NCBI GenBank assembly: GCA_003551305.1
Contig: PUMJ01000255.1
Coordinates: 1-32,190, forward strand
From: Candidatus Brocadiaceae bacterium
GTDB lineage: Bacteria; Planctomycetota; Brocadiia; SM23-32
Direction: 5' to 3'
Length of the DNA: 32,190 bases
Positions 18,841 to 26,117 of the stretch are shown one piece after another. The stretch's first letter is position 1. Each line of letters opens with the position of its first letter. Both the position numbers and the translations under genes were made by a program. The notes beneath the pieces are model-generated. The model did no database searches. It saw nothing but the letters and a program-made list of their open reading frames with translations, and was not told the DNA's origin.

Positions 18841-19779
18841 ATGCCGGACAGAACCGCCACAGCCCTTAGCGGCAGAGTCTTCGACATCCAGCGCTTCTCA
18901 ATCCACGACGGCCCCGGCATCCGCACCACGGTCTTCCTGAAGGGCTGTCCGTTGCGGTGCGTCTGGTGCCACAACCCGGAAGGTATCAGCGCCGAGCCCC
19001 TTTTGTCCTTCCTCCCCGGCAAATGCATCGGCTGCGGCCGCTGCCTGAGCGTCTGTCCCGAGGGTGCCCACCGGCTCGACGATGAAGGTCGTCACGTCAT
19101 TGAACGCCCGCTGTGCACCAGGTGCGGCCGGTGCGCCGAGGAGTGCTACGCCGGCGCGCTGGAGATCGTCGGCCGCGAAGTCACGGTGCAGCAGGTGCTC
19201 GACGAAGTCCTGAGGGACAAGCCCTTCTACGAGACGTCGGGCGGAGGCATGACACTCTCGGGCGGCGAGCCCCTGCTCCAGGTTGAGTTCACCGCGGCGC
19301 TGCTGAAGGCCGCCCGTGCGCAGGGGCTGCACTGCGCGGTCGAGACCAGCGGCCACGCCGCGTACGCCCGCTTTGAACGTGTGCTGCCGCACACGGACCT
19401 TTTCCTCTACGACGTCAAGGAGACCGATCCCGCCCGGCACGCGCGCTGCACGGGGGTCGGCAACGAGAGGATTCTGGCCAACCTGCGCCGTCTGCACGAG
19501 GGCGGGGCCGCCGTGCTGGTGCGGCTGCCGATCATACCGGGTCTGAACGACCGTGAGGACCACTTCCGCGCCCTCGCCAACCTGTCCCGCGAGATGCCGG
19601 GGCTGGAAGGGTTCGAAGTCCTGCCCTATCATCGGCTCGGCACGTCGAAGGGGGAGCGATTCGGCATGGAGGAGGGGTTCGAGGAGTTCGAGGCGCCGGA
19701 GCCGGAGACGGTGACGCGCTGGGTGAAGCGGATGACGGACCTCGGCGTGCCCCTTCTCAATGAGACCGAGCTGAGCTGA
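18841..19779 (+). CDS. Glycyl radical enzyme activase (radical SAM)
   Basis: Activases of this type use S-adenosylmethionine and a [4Fe-4S] cluster to abstract hydrogen from the C-terminal glycine of their partner enzyme. The 312-residue protein has the family opening FSIHDGPGIRTTVFLKGC and the radical-SAM motif Cys36-x3-Cys40-x2-Cys43 followed by HNPEG. A ferredoxin-like insert has two further four-Cys sets (62/65/68/72 and 92/95/98/102). This marks the activases of dehydratase/lyase-type glycyl radical enzymes rather than the short PflA. GGGMTLSGGEPLLQ binds SAM, and DLFLYDVKETD and LPIIPGLND are also conserved. It ends 19 bases before the enzyme gene, so the two form a pair. An upstream in-frame ATG at 18727 would add a low-complexity leader and is less likely. 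Confidence 0.95.
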   Translation: MPDRTATALSGRVFDIQRFSIHDGPGIRTTVFLKGCPLRCVWCHNPEGISAEPLLSFLPGKCIGCGRCLSVCPEGAHRLDDEGRHVIERPLCTRCGRCAEECYAGALEIVGREVTVQQVLDEVLRDKPFYETSGGGMTLSGGEPLLQVEFTAALLKAARAQGLHCAVETSGHAAYARFERVLPHTDLFLYDVKETDPARHARCTGVGNERILANLRRLHEGGAAVLVRLPIIPGLNDREDHFRALANLSREMPGLEGFEVLPYHRLGTSKGERFGMEEGFEEFEAPEPETVTRWVKRMTDLGVPLLNETELS

Positions 19780-19798
19780 GAAGCGCGAGGCGGCGCCC

Positions 19799-22054
19799 AT
19801 GCAAGAGCTTGAGCGCAAGAAACGGCGGGCGCTCCGCATTGCGGAGCAGCGCAACACGGCCCTGGTGGACCTGTTGCTGGCCGAGGGGCTGCGCGAGTGC
19901 CACCCCGTCGATGCGGCCCTGCCGAACGTCCGCCGCGCCCGCGCCATCGCCCACGCTTTCGACCGTTACCCGGTCGAGGTGCTGCCGGACGACCTGCTGG
20001 CCGGTCGGTACTGCACTCGCCCGCTCACCCCGGACGAAGAGGCGACCGTGCCCGCCGCTCGCGCCCGGCTCTACCAGGAGACCGCCGGGCTGCGGTTCGG
20101 ATGGGGCGTGACGGGGCGGCACCGCGTCATAGACTTCCGGAAGCTGCTCCGCGTGGGCGTGCGGGGGCTGCTGGAGGAGGTGATGGACCGCGAGCGCGCC
20201 CTGGACCTCCGCCGGCCCGAATACGCCGAGCGGCGCGGCTTCTACCGCTCATGCCGCATCGTGCTGGAGGGGCTGCTGCGGTTTGCGGCGCGCTATTGCC
20301 GGGCGGCACGGCAGTGCGGCGCCGACAGGACGGCCGACCTCCTGGCCCGCGTGCCCGGGCGTCCCCCGCGCACCTTCCACGAGGCGCTCCAGTCCGCCTG
20401 GTTCGTGCAGTTCGCCACCATCTTTGATGATGGCTCCAGCACTGGCCGACCAGACCGATATCTCTACCCCTTCTACCGCCGCGACCTGGAGGAAGGCGGC
20501 CTGACCCCCGAGGACGCCCTCGAGCTGATAGCCGAACTCTACCTGCGCAGCAACGAGGTCTACGAGGAATGGCCGGAGACCATCATGCTCGGCGGCAGCG
20601 ACCCCGAGGGTGAGCCCGTCTGCAATGAGCTGACCCGCCTGTTCATCGAGGCCGTCGAGACGGTCGGGCTGGTCAACCCCAACGTCGGCCTCTGCTATTG
20701 CGAAGAAACGCCCGAAGACCTGCTGCTCAAGTGCGTGGAGAAGATATCGCGCGGGCTGAGCCACCCGGCGATCTTCAATGATCGCGTCATCCGACGGGGG
20801 CTTGAGGCCGCCGGGCTCGCCTCCGAGGATGCCTGCAACTACATCAACAGCACCTGCGTGGAGATAACGCCCATCGGCTGCTCGAACGTGCTGGTCACGG
20901 CCTCCCACGTCTCGCCCGCCAAGGTCCTCGAGGTGATGCTCAACCGCGGGCGGCAGACGGTGCCCGATGAGCGGCATCTGCCCCGGGACGCGGGCGAGGA
21001 CGCCGTCCAGCGCTGGCAGCGGCCCCTCCAGCAAGGCGGCATGAGAGTGGACCTGCGCCAGCTCGGGACGTTCGAGCAGTTCATGGACGCCTACCGCCGG
21101 GCCCTGGCCGTGATGGTGCGTGACTGCGTGGGGGCGGCGGCCGAGTATTTCTGGCGGGCCACGCGCTATGCCGCCGCCCCGCTGGTCTCCTGCCTGACCA
21201 GGGACTGCCTGGAGCGCGGGCGCGACGCCACGGCCGGAGGCGCCCGCTCCAACTACTGCGGCATGAACGTTGCCGGATTCGCCACGGCGGCCGACGCGCT
21301 CTGCGCCGTGCGGGAGGTGGTCTACCGGCGCCGGATGGCCAGTCTGCCGGAACTGGCCGAAGCCCTGCGGCGGAACTTCGCCGGCGCCGAACCCCTGCGG
21401 CGCTGGATACTGAACCGCTGCCCGCGCTACGGCAACGACGACCCCGACGCCGACGCCCTCGCGGTCGATCTGTACAGTTTCCTCTGCGAGGAGCTGGCCC
21501 GCTACCGCAATTGCCTCGGCGACGGCTTCTACGTCGGGGCATTCTCCGGTTGGGGAGGCCGGGTGGACGGCAGACGCGTCAGCTCGAACGTCTCCCGCGG
21601 CCTGGTGACCGGCGCCACTCCCGACGGGCGTCTGGCCGGCGAGCCGCTCTCGGAGTGCATCGGCCCGGCCCCGGGCTCGGACGGCGCGGGGCTGACGGCC
21701 CTCGCCAACTCCATCACGCGCATGGACCACAGCCACGGCCTGGGCGGCATCTCGCTCAACTGCCGGCTCAGCCCCGGCAGCCTGGGCACCGCGCGGGACC
21801 GGCGCAAGGTGGCCCGCTTCATCCGCCAGCTCATGCGCCAGGGCGCGTTCCACGTCCAGTTCAACGTCGTGGACAGCGCGCTTCTGCGCGAGGCCAGGGC
21901 CCACCCCGAGCGCCACCCCACGCTGACGGTGCGCGTGGCCGGCTACAGCGCCTACTTCAGCAACCTGGGCCAGCCCCTCCAGGCGCAGATCATCGCCCGC
22001 GCCGAGCACGGCCCTCAGCACCGAGGGGCGGAAGGCCGGACGGAGGCGACCTGA
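19799..22054 (+). CDS. Glycyl radical enzyme of unknown substrate (dehydratase/lyase type)
   Basis: The 751-residue protein has a PFL-like barrel followed by a C-terminal glycine-radical domain. The thiyl-radical loop reads NSTCVEITP, with Cys353 and Glu355. The C-V-E arrangement is that of glycerol and propanediol dehydratases, choline lyase and related eliminases. True pyruvate formate-lyase has two adjacent Cys and lacks this Glu, so PFL is unlikely. The radical loop RVAGYSAYF places the glycine at residue 715. Entry into the family is also shown by [13 protein letters not shown] and [15 protein letters not shown]. The substrate cannot be named; the threonine before Cys, instead of the usual glycine (GCVE), suggests a less-studied subgroup. 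No microcompartment shell genes are nearby. The stop TGA shares its last A with the ATG of the next gene. Confidence 0.93.
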   Translation: MQELERKKRRALRIAEQRNTALVDLLLAEGLRECHPVDAALPNVRRARAIAHAFDRYPVEVLPDDLLAGRYCTRPLTPDEEATVPAARARLYQETAGLRFGWGVTGRHRVIDFRKLLRVGVRGLLEEVMDRERALDLRRPEYAERRGFYRSCRIVLEGLLRFAARYCRAARQCGADRTADLLARVPGRPPRTFHEALQSAWFVQFATIFDDGSSTGRPDRYLYPFYRRDLEEGGLTPEDALELIAELYLRSNEVYEEWPETIMLGGSDPEGEPVCNELTRLFIEAVETVGLVNPNVGLCYCEETPEDLLLKCVEKISRGLSHPAIFNDRVIRRGLEAAGLASEDACNYINSTCVEITPIGCSNVLVTASHVSPAKVLEVMLNRGRQTVPDERHLPRDAGEDAVQRWQRPLQQGGMRVDLRQLGTFEQFMDAYRRALAVMVRDCVGAAAEYFWRATRYAAAPLVSCLTRDCLERGRDATAGGARSNYCGMNVAGFATAADALCAVREVVYRRRMASLPELAEALRRNFAGAEPLRRWILNRCPRYGNDDPDADALAVDLYSFLCEELARYRNCLGDGFYVGAFSGWGGRVDGRRVSSNVSRGLVTGATPDGRLAGEPLSECIGPAPGSDGAGLTALANSITRMDHSHGLGGISLNCRLSPGSLGTARDRRKVARFIRQLMRQGAFHVQFNVVDSALLREARAHPERHPTLTVRVAGYSAYFSNLGQPLQAQIIARAEHGPQHRGAEGRTEAT

Positions 22055-22257
22055 TGCGGGCGTTCTTCGAGCTGGGCGGCATGGAGCTGTCGTTGAACCT
22101 GCCGGACGAGTCGACCCTGCGCGCGGCCCGGGCCGAGCCGGACCGCCACGCTCACCTGATGGTGCGCCTTTTCGGGCTGAGCGCCCGCTTCATCAGCCTC
22201 TCGCCCGAACTCCAGGAGAGCATCATCGAGCGCGTCTGCGCCGCCTGCCGCACCTGA
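22054..22257 (+). CDS. Stand-alone glycyl-radical domain protein (GrcA/YfiD-like)
   Basis: This 67-residue protein starts at an ATG overlapping the stop of the glycyl radical enzyme by one base (TGATG), so translation is probably coupled. Its sequence aligns end to end with the C-terminal radical domain of that enzyme. [19 protein letters not shown] matches [19 protein letters not shown], and [10 protein letters not shown] matches [10 protein letters not shown]. The glycine is kept (residue 41), and about 26 residues follow it, the spacing seen in PflB and GrcA. E. coli GrcA (YfiD) is an autonomous domain that replaces the oxygen-cleaved end of PflB. The Leu after the glycine (usually Tyr, Trp or Phe) and the Phe before it are unusual. 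It may be a spare-part subunit, a regulator or a decaying duplicate. Sequence divergence from the parent argues against a very recent duplication. Confidence 0.75.
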   Translation: MRAFFELGGMELSLNLPDESTLRAARAEPDRHAHLMVRLFGLSARFISLSPELQESIIERVCAACRT

Positions 22258-22380
22258 CCACCACGACCACGGCCCCGCCGCTCTGCCCGCCCGTCCGCAG
22301 GGGCGAATGCCTCGTGCGCGGACGGTCCTTGCAGTGGATGATGGATTGCCCCGCAAGTCCTGGCGAATCGGCCCGTCCTG

Positions 22381-22409
22381 TTGACAATGATTTGTACGCG
22401 CCGTATAGT
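22381..22409 (+). promoter_or_regulatory. Promoter of the CODH/ACS operon
   Basis: TTGACA (22381-22386), 17 bases, TATAGT (22404-22409). This is the best promoter upstream of cooC; the predicted start is near 22416, giving a leader of about 75 bases that includes a short upstream ORF. Confidence 0.7.
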
Positions 22410-22452
22410 AGCTACGATGGCTTGGGTTGGTGTTGGAGGAGGTCTGGCTGTC

Positions 22453-22494
22453 ATGAGTTCAGGAGTCTGCGCCACGGAGGCGTGCCCGGAATGA
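22453..22494 (+). CDS. Possible 13-residue leader peptide ahead of cooC
   Basis: An ATG at 22453 follows a very strong ribosome site, GGAGGAGGT (22435-22443), at 9-base spacing. The frame reads [13 protein letters not shown] and stops at TGA 22492-22494, which overlaps the cooC ATG as ATGA. It has two Cys codons in thirteen. The arrangement suggests translational coupling or a cysteine-responsive leader. cooC also has its own GGAGG inside this ORF, so the uORF may be only a by-product. No mutually exclusive terminator hairpin was seen. Confidence 0.4.
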   Translation: MSSGVCATEACPE

Positions 22495-23255
22495 GATTGG
22501 CCGTTACCGGCAAAGGAGGAGTCGGAAAGACCACTATAGCCGTCTTTCTTGCCCGGTACCTCGCCCACACCGGCAAGGGAGTCATACTGATTGACGCCGA
22601 CCCCGACGCCAACGCCGCTATGTCCCTCGGTCTGGACGCCGACAGCGCCCCCCAGCCCATCTCCGAGCTGAAAGAACTCATCGCCGAACGGACCGGTACC
22701 GCCGGCACCGGCGGCGAGTTCTTCTCCCTCAACCCCCGCGTCGAAGACGTCCCTGAGCGCTACGCCGTGGAGGTGGACGGGGTGCGGCTGCTGCGGATGG
22801 GGCGCCTGGCCAGGGGCGGCGGCGGCTGCTTCTGCCCCGAGAACGCCTTCCTGAAGAACCTGCTGGCCCACCTCTTTTTCGGCAAGGAAGCCGAGGTCAT
22901 CCTGGACATGGAGGCCGGCGTCGAGCACCTGGGCCGGGGAACGGCCCACGGCGTTGACCGGATGTTGATGGTGGTGGAGCCGGGGCGGCGCAGCATCCAG
23001 ACCGCGTTCACCATCCGCCGCTACGCGGCCGACATCGGTCTGACGAACGTGGGTGTCGTCATCAACAAGTACCGGTCCGAGGAGGAGTTGCGGACCATCG
23101 AGGAGCAACTGGAGGACCTGCCCGTGGCGGGGCGGTTCCCTTACAGGGAGTCCATTGCGACGGCCGACCTGCGGGGAACCTCGCCGTGGCAGGGCACTGA
23201 GGAGGACGTCAGCCTGGCGCGCGCGCTGCTGGAAGGCGTGGCGGCCGGCGCATGA
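22491..23255 (+). CDS. cooC: CooC-type nickel-insertion ATPase
   Basis: CooC is a dimeric MinD/SIMIBI-class ATPase that supplies nickel to the C-cluster of CO dehydrogenase (an AcsF homologue supplies ACS). The 254-residue protein begins with the deviant Walker A loop GKGGVGKTT (residues 7-15). It has the switch region [11 protein letters not shown], the Walker B-like [15 protein letters not shown] and the metal-binding CxC at Cys113 and Cys115 (GCFCPE). The last is the nickel/zinc ligand set of CooC. VINKYRS gives the base-recognition loop. It is directly upstream of the CODH gene and is the first large gene of the operon, so its target is probably that CODH and possibly the ACS further downstream. 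The ATG at 22491 has GGAGG 10 bases before it. Confidence 0.94.
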   Translation: MRLAVTGKGGVGKTTIAVFLARYLAHTGKGVILIDADPDANAAMSLGLDADSAPQPISELKELIAERTGTAGTGGEFFSLNPRVEDVPERYAVEVDGVRLLRMGRLARGGGGCFCPENAFLKNLLAHLFFGKEAEVILDMEAGVEHLGRGTAHGVDRMLMVVEPGRRSIQTAFTIRRYAADIGLTNVGVVINKYRSEEELRTIEEQLEDLPVAGRFPYRESIATADLRGTSPWQGTEEDVSLARALLEGVAAGA

Positions 23256-23323
23256 AATAGAGAGCAAACGCAACCGTCGGACCCGCCCGCACGGGGGTCC
23301 GCAAGAAACTCACGGAGGTTAGC

Positions 23324-25273
23324 ATGGCGGGCAACGGGAACCGCACGAGTGTTGACGACGCATCCCAGCAGATGATAGACCACGCCGCAGCGTGCGGCTT
23401 TGAGCTGGCGTGGGACCGATACCAGGCCCTTCTGCCCCAGTGTGATTTCGGCAAGCTGGGCATCTGTTGCACCAACTGCGTGCTCGGGCCCTGCCGCATT
23501 GACCCTTTCGGCGAAGGGGCCGAATGCGGGGTCTGCGGTGCCACGGCGGACACCATCGCGGCCAGGAACCTGGCGCGGCACGTCGCCTGCGGGGCGGCGT
23601 CGCACTCCGACCACGGTCGCGACGTGGTGCGCACCCTGCTGGAGACCGCGCAGGGCAAGGCCGAGGGTTACGAGATAAAGAACGAGACAAAACTCTACGC
23701 GCTGGCCGAGCAGTTTGGTATCGAGACCGACGGCAAGGACCTTCGCCAGGTGGCCCTGGAGGTGGCGGAGACCGCCCTGGCCGACTTCGGCCGGCAGGAG
23801 GGCGTGCTGCGGCTGGTGAGCCGCGCGCCGGAACCTCTCCAGAAAAAGTGGCAGCGCATGGGGGTCACCCCCACGGGCATAGACGCGGACGTCGTCCGCC
23901 TGATGCACGCCACCCACATGGGCGTGGACAACGACCCTATACACATCCTCAAACAGGTCATCCGTACCGCCCTGAGCGACGGTTGGGGCGGCAGCATGTA
24001 TGCCACCGATTGCAGTGACATCCTGTTCGGCGGGCCCGAGCCGATACGCAGCCGCGCGAACCTGGGCGTGCTTCGGCCCAACGCCGTGAACGTGGTGGTG
24101 CACGGGCACGAGCCGACGCTCAGCGAGATGCTGGTTGCCGCTGCCCAGAGCCCCGATATCCGGAATCTGGCCGAGGAGGCCGGCGCCGACGGGTTCCAGC
24201 TTGCCGGAATATGTTGCACGGCCAACGAGATACTCATGCGCCACGGCATCCCGATCGCTGGCAACTTCCTGCAGCAGGAACTGGCCCTCGCCACGGGCGC
24301 GGTGGACGCCATGGTGGTGGATGTGCAATGCGTCTTCCCCTCTGCCGTCAAGATAGCCAAGGATATGTCCACGCGCATCATCTCGACATCCAAAAAGGCC
24401 GCCTTCGAGGGCGTCGAGCAGATCGAATTCGATGAAGAACACGCGCTCCAGAGCGCCAAGAAGATACTGACCGCCGCCGTCGAAGCATTCAAACAGCGCG
24501 ACCCCGCGGCGGCCGACCTGCCCGACAGCAGCGAACACCTGGTGGCCGGCTACACGGTCGAGAGCATCTTCAGCACCCTGGGCGGCACCTACAGGCCCCT
24601 GTTCCGGCCACTGAACCGCGGCATCATGGACGGGCGCCTGCGGGGTGTGGCCGGCGTCGTGGGTTGCAACAACGTCAAGATAACCCACGACTGGGGCCAC
24701 GTCGAGATGGTCAAGGAACTGATTCGCAACGACGTGCTGGTCGTTCAGACCGGCTGTTCCGCCATAGCCTGCGCCAAGGCCGGGCTGATGCGCCCCGAGG
24801 CCGCCGACCTCTACGCCGGCAAGGGTCTCAAAGAGATCTGCGACGCCGTCGGCATCGCGCCGGTGCTGCACGTCGGCTCCTGCGTGGACAACAGCCGCAT
24901 CCTGCTGGCCTGTGTCGAGATGGTCAAGGAAGGCGGGCTGGGCGACGACCTGTCCGACCTGCCGGTGGCCGGGGCCGCGCCGGAGTGGATGAGCGAAAAG
25001 GCCATGGCCATCGCGACGTATGTCGCCGCCAGCGGCATCTTCACCGTGCTGTCCGAGCCGTTCCCCGTCATGGGCAGCAAGGCGGTGCGCCAGTACCTGA
25101 CCGAGGGCATGGAGGCGGACTTTGGCGGGATGCTGGCCTTCGAGCAGGACCCCGTGGCCGCCGCGCACCTGATGATTGACCACATCAACAAGAAGCGCGA
25201 GGCCCTGGGCCTGACTGAGATGATGTACGAGATGCCGGAACCGGCGCGCAAAGCCGCCGCACCCGCTAAGTAG
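23324..25273 (+). CDS. acsA: Ni-Fe CO dehydrogenase catalytic subunit
   Basis: This enzyme interconverts CO2 and CO with ferredoxin as partner and, in the ACS complex, sends CO through a tunnel to the A-cluster. The 649-residue product has the family length. N-terminal Cys-rich segments GICCTNCVLGPCRI (Cys48/49/52/57) and AECGVCGAT hold the D- and B-clusters. C-cluster ligands are recognisable as VVHGHEP (His260/His262), GICCTANE, VVDVQCVFP, VVGCNNVK, TGCSAIACAKAGLM and GSCVDNSR. ATG 23324 has a CACGGAGG ribosome site. Gene order (cooC before it, acsB after) supports AcsA of a CODH/ACS complex rather than a free-standing CooS. The protein belongs to the bacterial monofunctional-size class, not the archaeal Cdh alpha type. 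Confidence 0.97.
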   Translation: MAGNGNRTSVDDASQQMIDHAAACGFELAWDRYQALLPQCDFGKLGICCTNCVLGPCRIDPFGEGAECGVCGATADTIAARNLARHVACGAASHSDHGRDVVRTLLETAQGKAEGYEIKNETKLYALAEQFGIETDGKDLRQVALEVAETALADFGRQEGVLRLVSRAPEPLQKKWQRMGVTPTGIDADVVRLMHATHMGVDNDPIHILKQVIRTALSDGWGGSMYATDCSDILFGGPEPIRSRANLGVLRPNAVNVVVHGHEPTLSEMLVAAAQSPDIRNLAEEAGADGFQLAGICCTANEILMRHGIPIAGNFLQQELALATGAVDAMVVDVQCVFPSAVKIAKDMSTRIISTSKKAAFEGVEQIEFDEEHALQSAKKILTAAVEAFKQRDPAAADLPDSSEHLVAGYTVESIFSTLGGTYRPLFRPLNRGIMDGRLRGVAGVVGCNNVKITHDWGHVEMVKELIRNDVLVVQTGCSAIACAKAGLMRPEAADLYAGKGLKEICDAVGIAPVLHVGSCVDNSRILLACVEMVKEGGLGDDLSDLPVAGAAPEWMSEKAMAIATYVAASGIFTVLSEPFPVMGSKAVRQYLTEGMEADFGGMLAFEQDPVAAAHLMIDHINKKREALGLTEMMYEMPEPARKAAAPAK

Positions 25274-25323
25274 CGGGGTGGCCCTTGCGCCGGCTTTACC
25301 CTATCCCAAGCAAAGTGACCAAA

Positions 25324-25857
25324 ATGGCTGAGAAAACTGCGAACAGAACGGTCGTCGTCGACCTGGAGCGCTGCATGGGCTGTCGCGCCTGCGAGACGGC
25401 CTGCGCCAGGGCCCACGCCGGGGTGGAGGACATTGAGAAGGCCCTGCTCGAGGGGGTCCATATGAGGCCGCGCGTCCACGTGGTGGACGCCGAAGGCCAT
25501 CCCGTGCCGGTGCAGTGCCAGCAGTGCGAGAACGCGCCGTGCATGGCCGTCTGCCCCTCGGACGCCCTGCAGCGCGACGAGGAGGGCGGCCCCGTTTACA
25601 CGGTGCCGGACAAGTGCGTCGGCTGCAAACTGTGCGTCATGGTGTGCCCCTTCGGGGCCATCACGTGGGATGAGCCCACGGGCTGCGTCATCAAGTGTGA
25701 CGTCTGCCGGGACCTGGTGGAGGCCGGCGAAGCGCCTTTCTGCGTGGCCGCCTGCCCCACGGACGCCCTCGCCGTCGCACAGCCGGACGAGCTGAGCGCT
25801 CAGAAACGCCGCGGCGCCGCCGTGCAGACGGTACACGTGGTACAGGCGGCCGACTGA
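25324..25857 (+). CDS. CooF-like polyferredoxin, electron partner of CODH
   Basis: The 177-residue cytoplasmic protein has four clustered Cys sets, predicting about four [4Fe-4S] clusters. These are Cys17/20/23/27 in ERCMGCRACETAC, 65/68/73/77 in CQQCENAPCMAVCP, 98/101/104/108 in CVGCKLCVMVCP, and 121/125/128 with 140/144 near the C-terminus. This is the DmsB/HycB/CooF layout. CooF shuttles electrons between CODH and a hydrogenase or other reductase. Its place between acsA and acsB suggests it serves this CODH. ATG 25324 begins the conserved part (VVDLERCMGC) but has only a poor ribosome site. An in-frame TTG at 25285 has GGGGTGG upstream and would add 13 residues. Confidence 0.9.
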   Translation: MAEKTANRTVVVDLERCMGCRACETACARAHAGVEDIEKALLEGVHMRPRVHVVDAEGHPVPVQCQQCENAPCMAVCPSDALQRDEEGGPVYTVPDKCVGCKLCVMVCPFGAITWDEPTGCVIKCDVCRDLVEAGEAPFCVAACPTDALAVAQPDELSAQKRRGAAVQTVHVVQAAD

Positions 25858-25874
25858 AGCGGCGCCTCCATTCG

Positions 25875-26108
25875 ATGGAGAACGAGCCGGTGACTGAGAA
25901 AAGCAACTCTACGGGCGAGAACAGCCCGAAACGTGAACCGGACCTGTGCCCCCGGTGTGACCGGGAGTACATCTCGGAAAGACGACAGGCCGCGCTGGCG
26001 AAGCGGCTGCAGGGGCGCACCGGCGATCTGTCGGTATGCGCCCTTTGCCGCAGACAACACTATGCCAGGTCGCTGTTGGAAGTCTCACAGAGTCAAGTAG
26101 AAAGGTAG
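25875..26108 (+). CDS. Small CxxC/CxxC protein within the CODH/ACS operon
   Basis: This 77-residue reading frame has two paired-Cys knuckles, CPRC (25/28) and CALC (55/58), separated by a basic helix, the layout of a small zinc ribbon. It sits 17 bases after the ferredoxin gene and ends nine bases before acsB. The first 20 residues are polar and disordered-looking. A GTG at 25890, with GGAG upstream, is an alternative start. I do not recognise the family. Its position in the operon suggests a role linked to metal handling, assembly or regulation of CODH/ACS, but that is inference. Confidence 0.62.
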   Translation: MENEPVTEKSNSTGENSPKREPDLCPRCDREYISERRQAALAKRLQGRTGDLSVCALCRRQHYARSLLEVSQSQVER

Positions 26109-26117
26109 GTATCCCGT

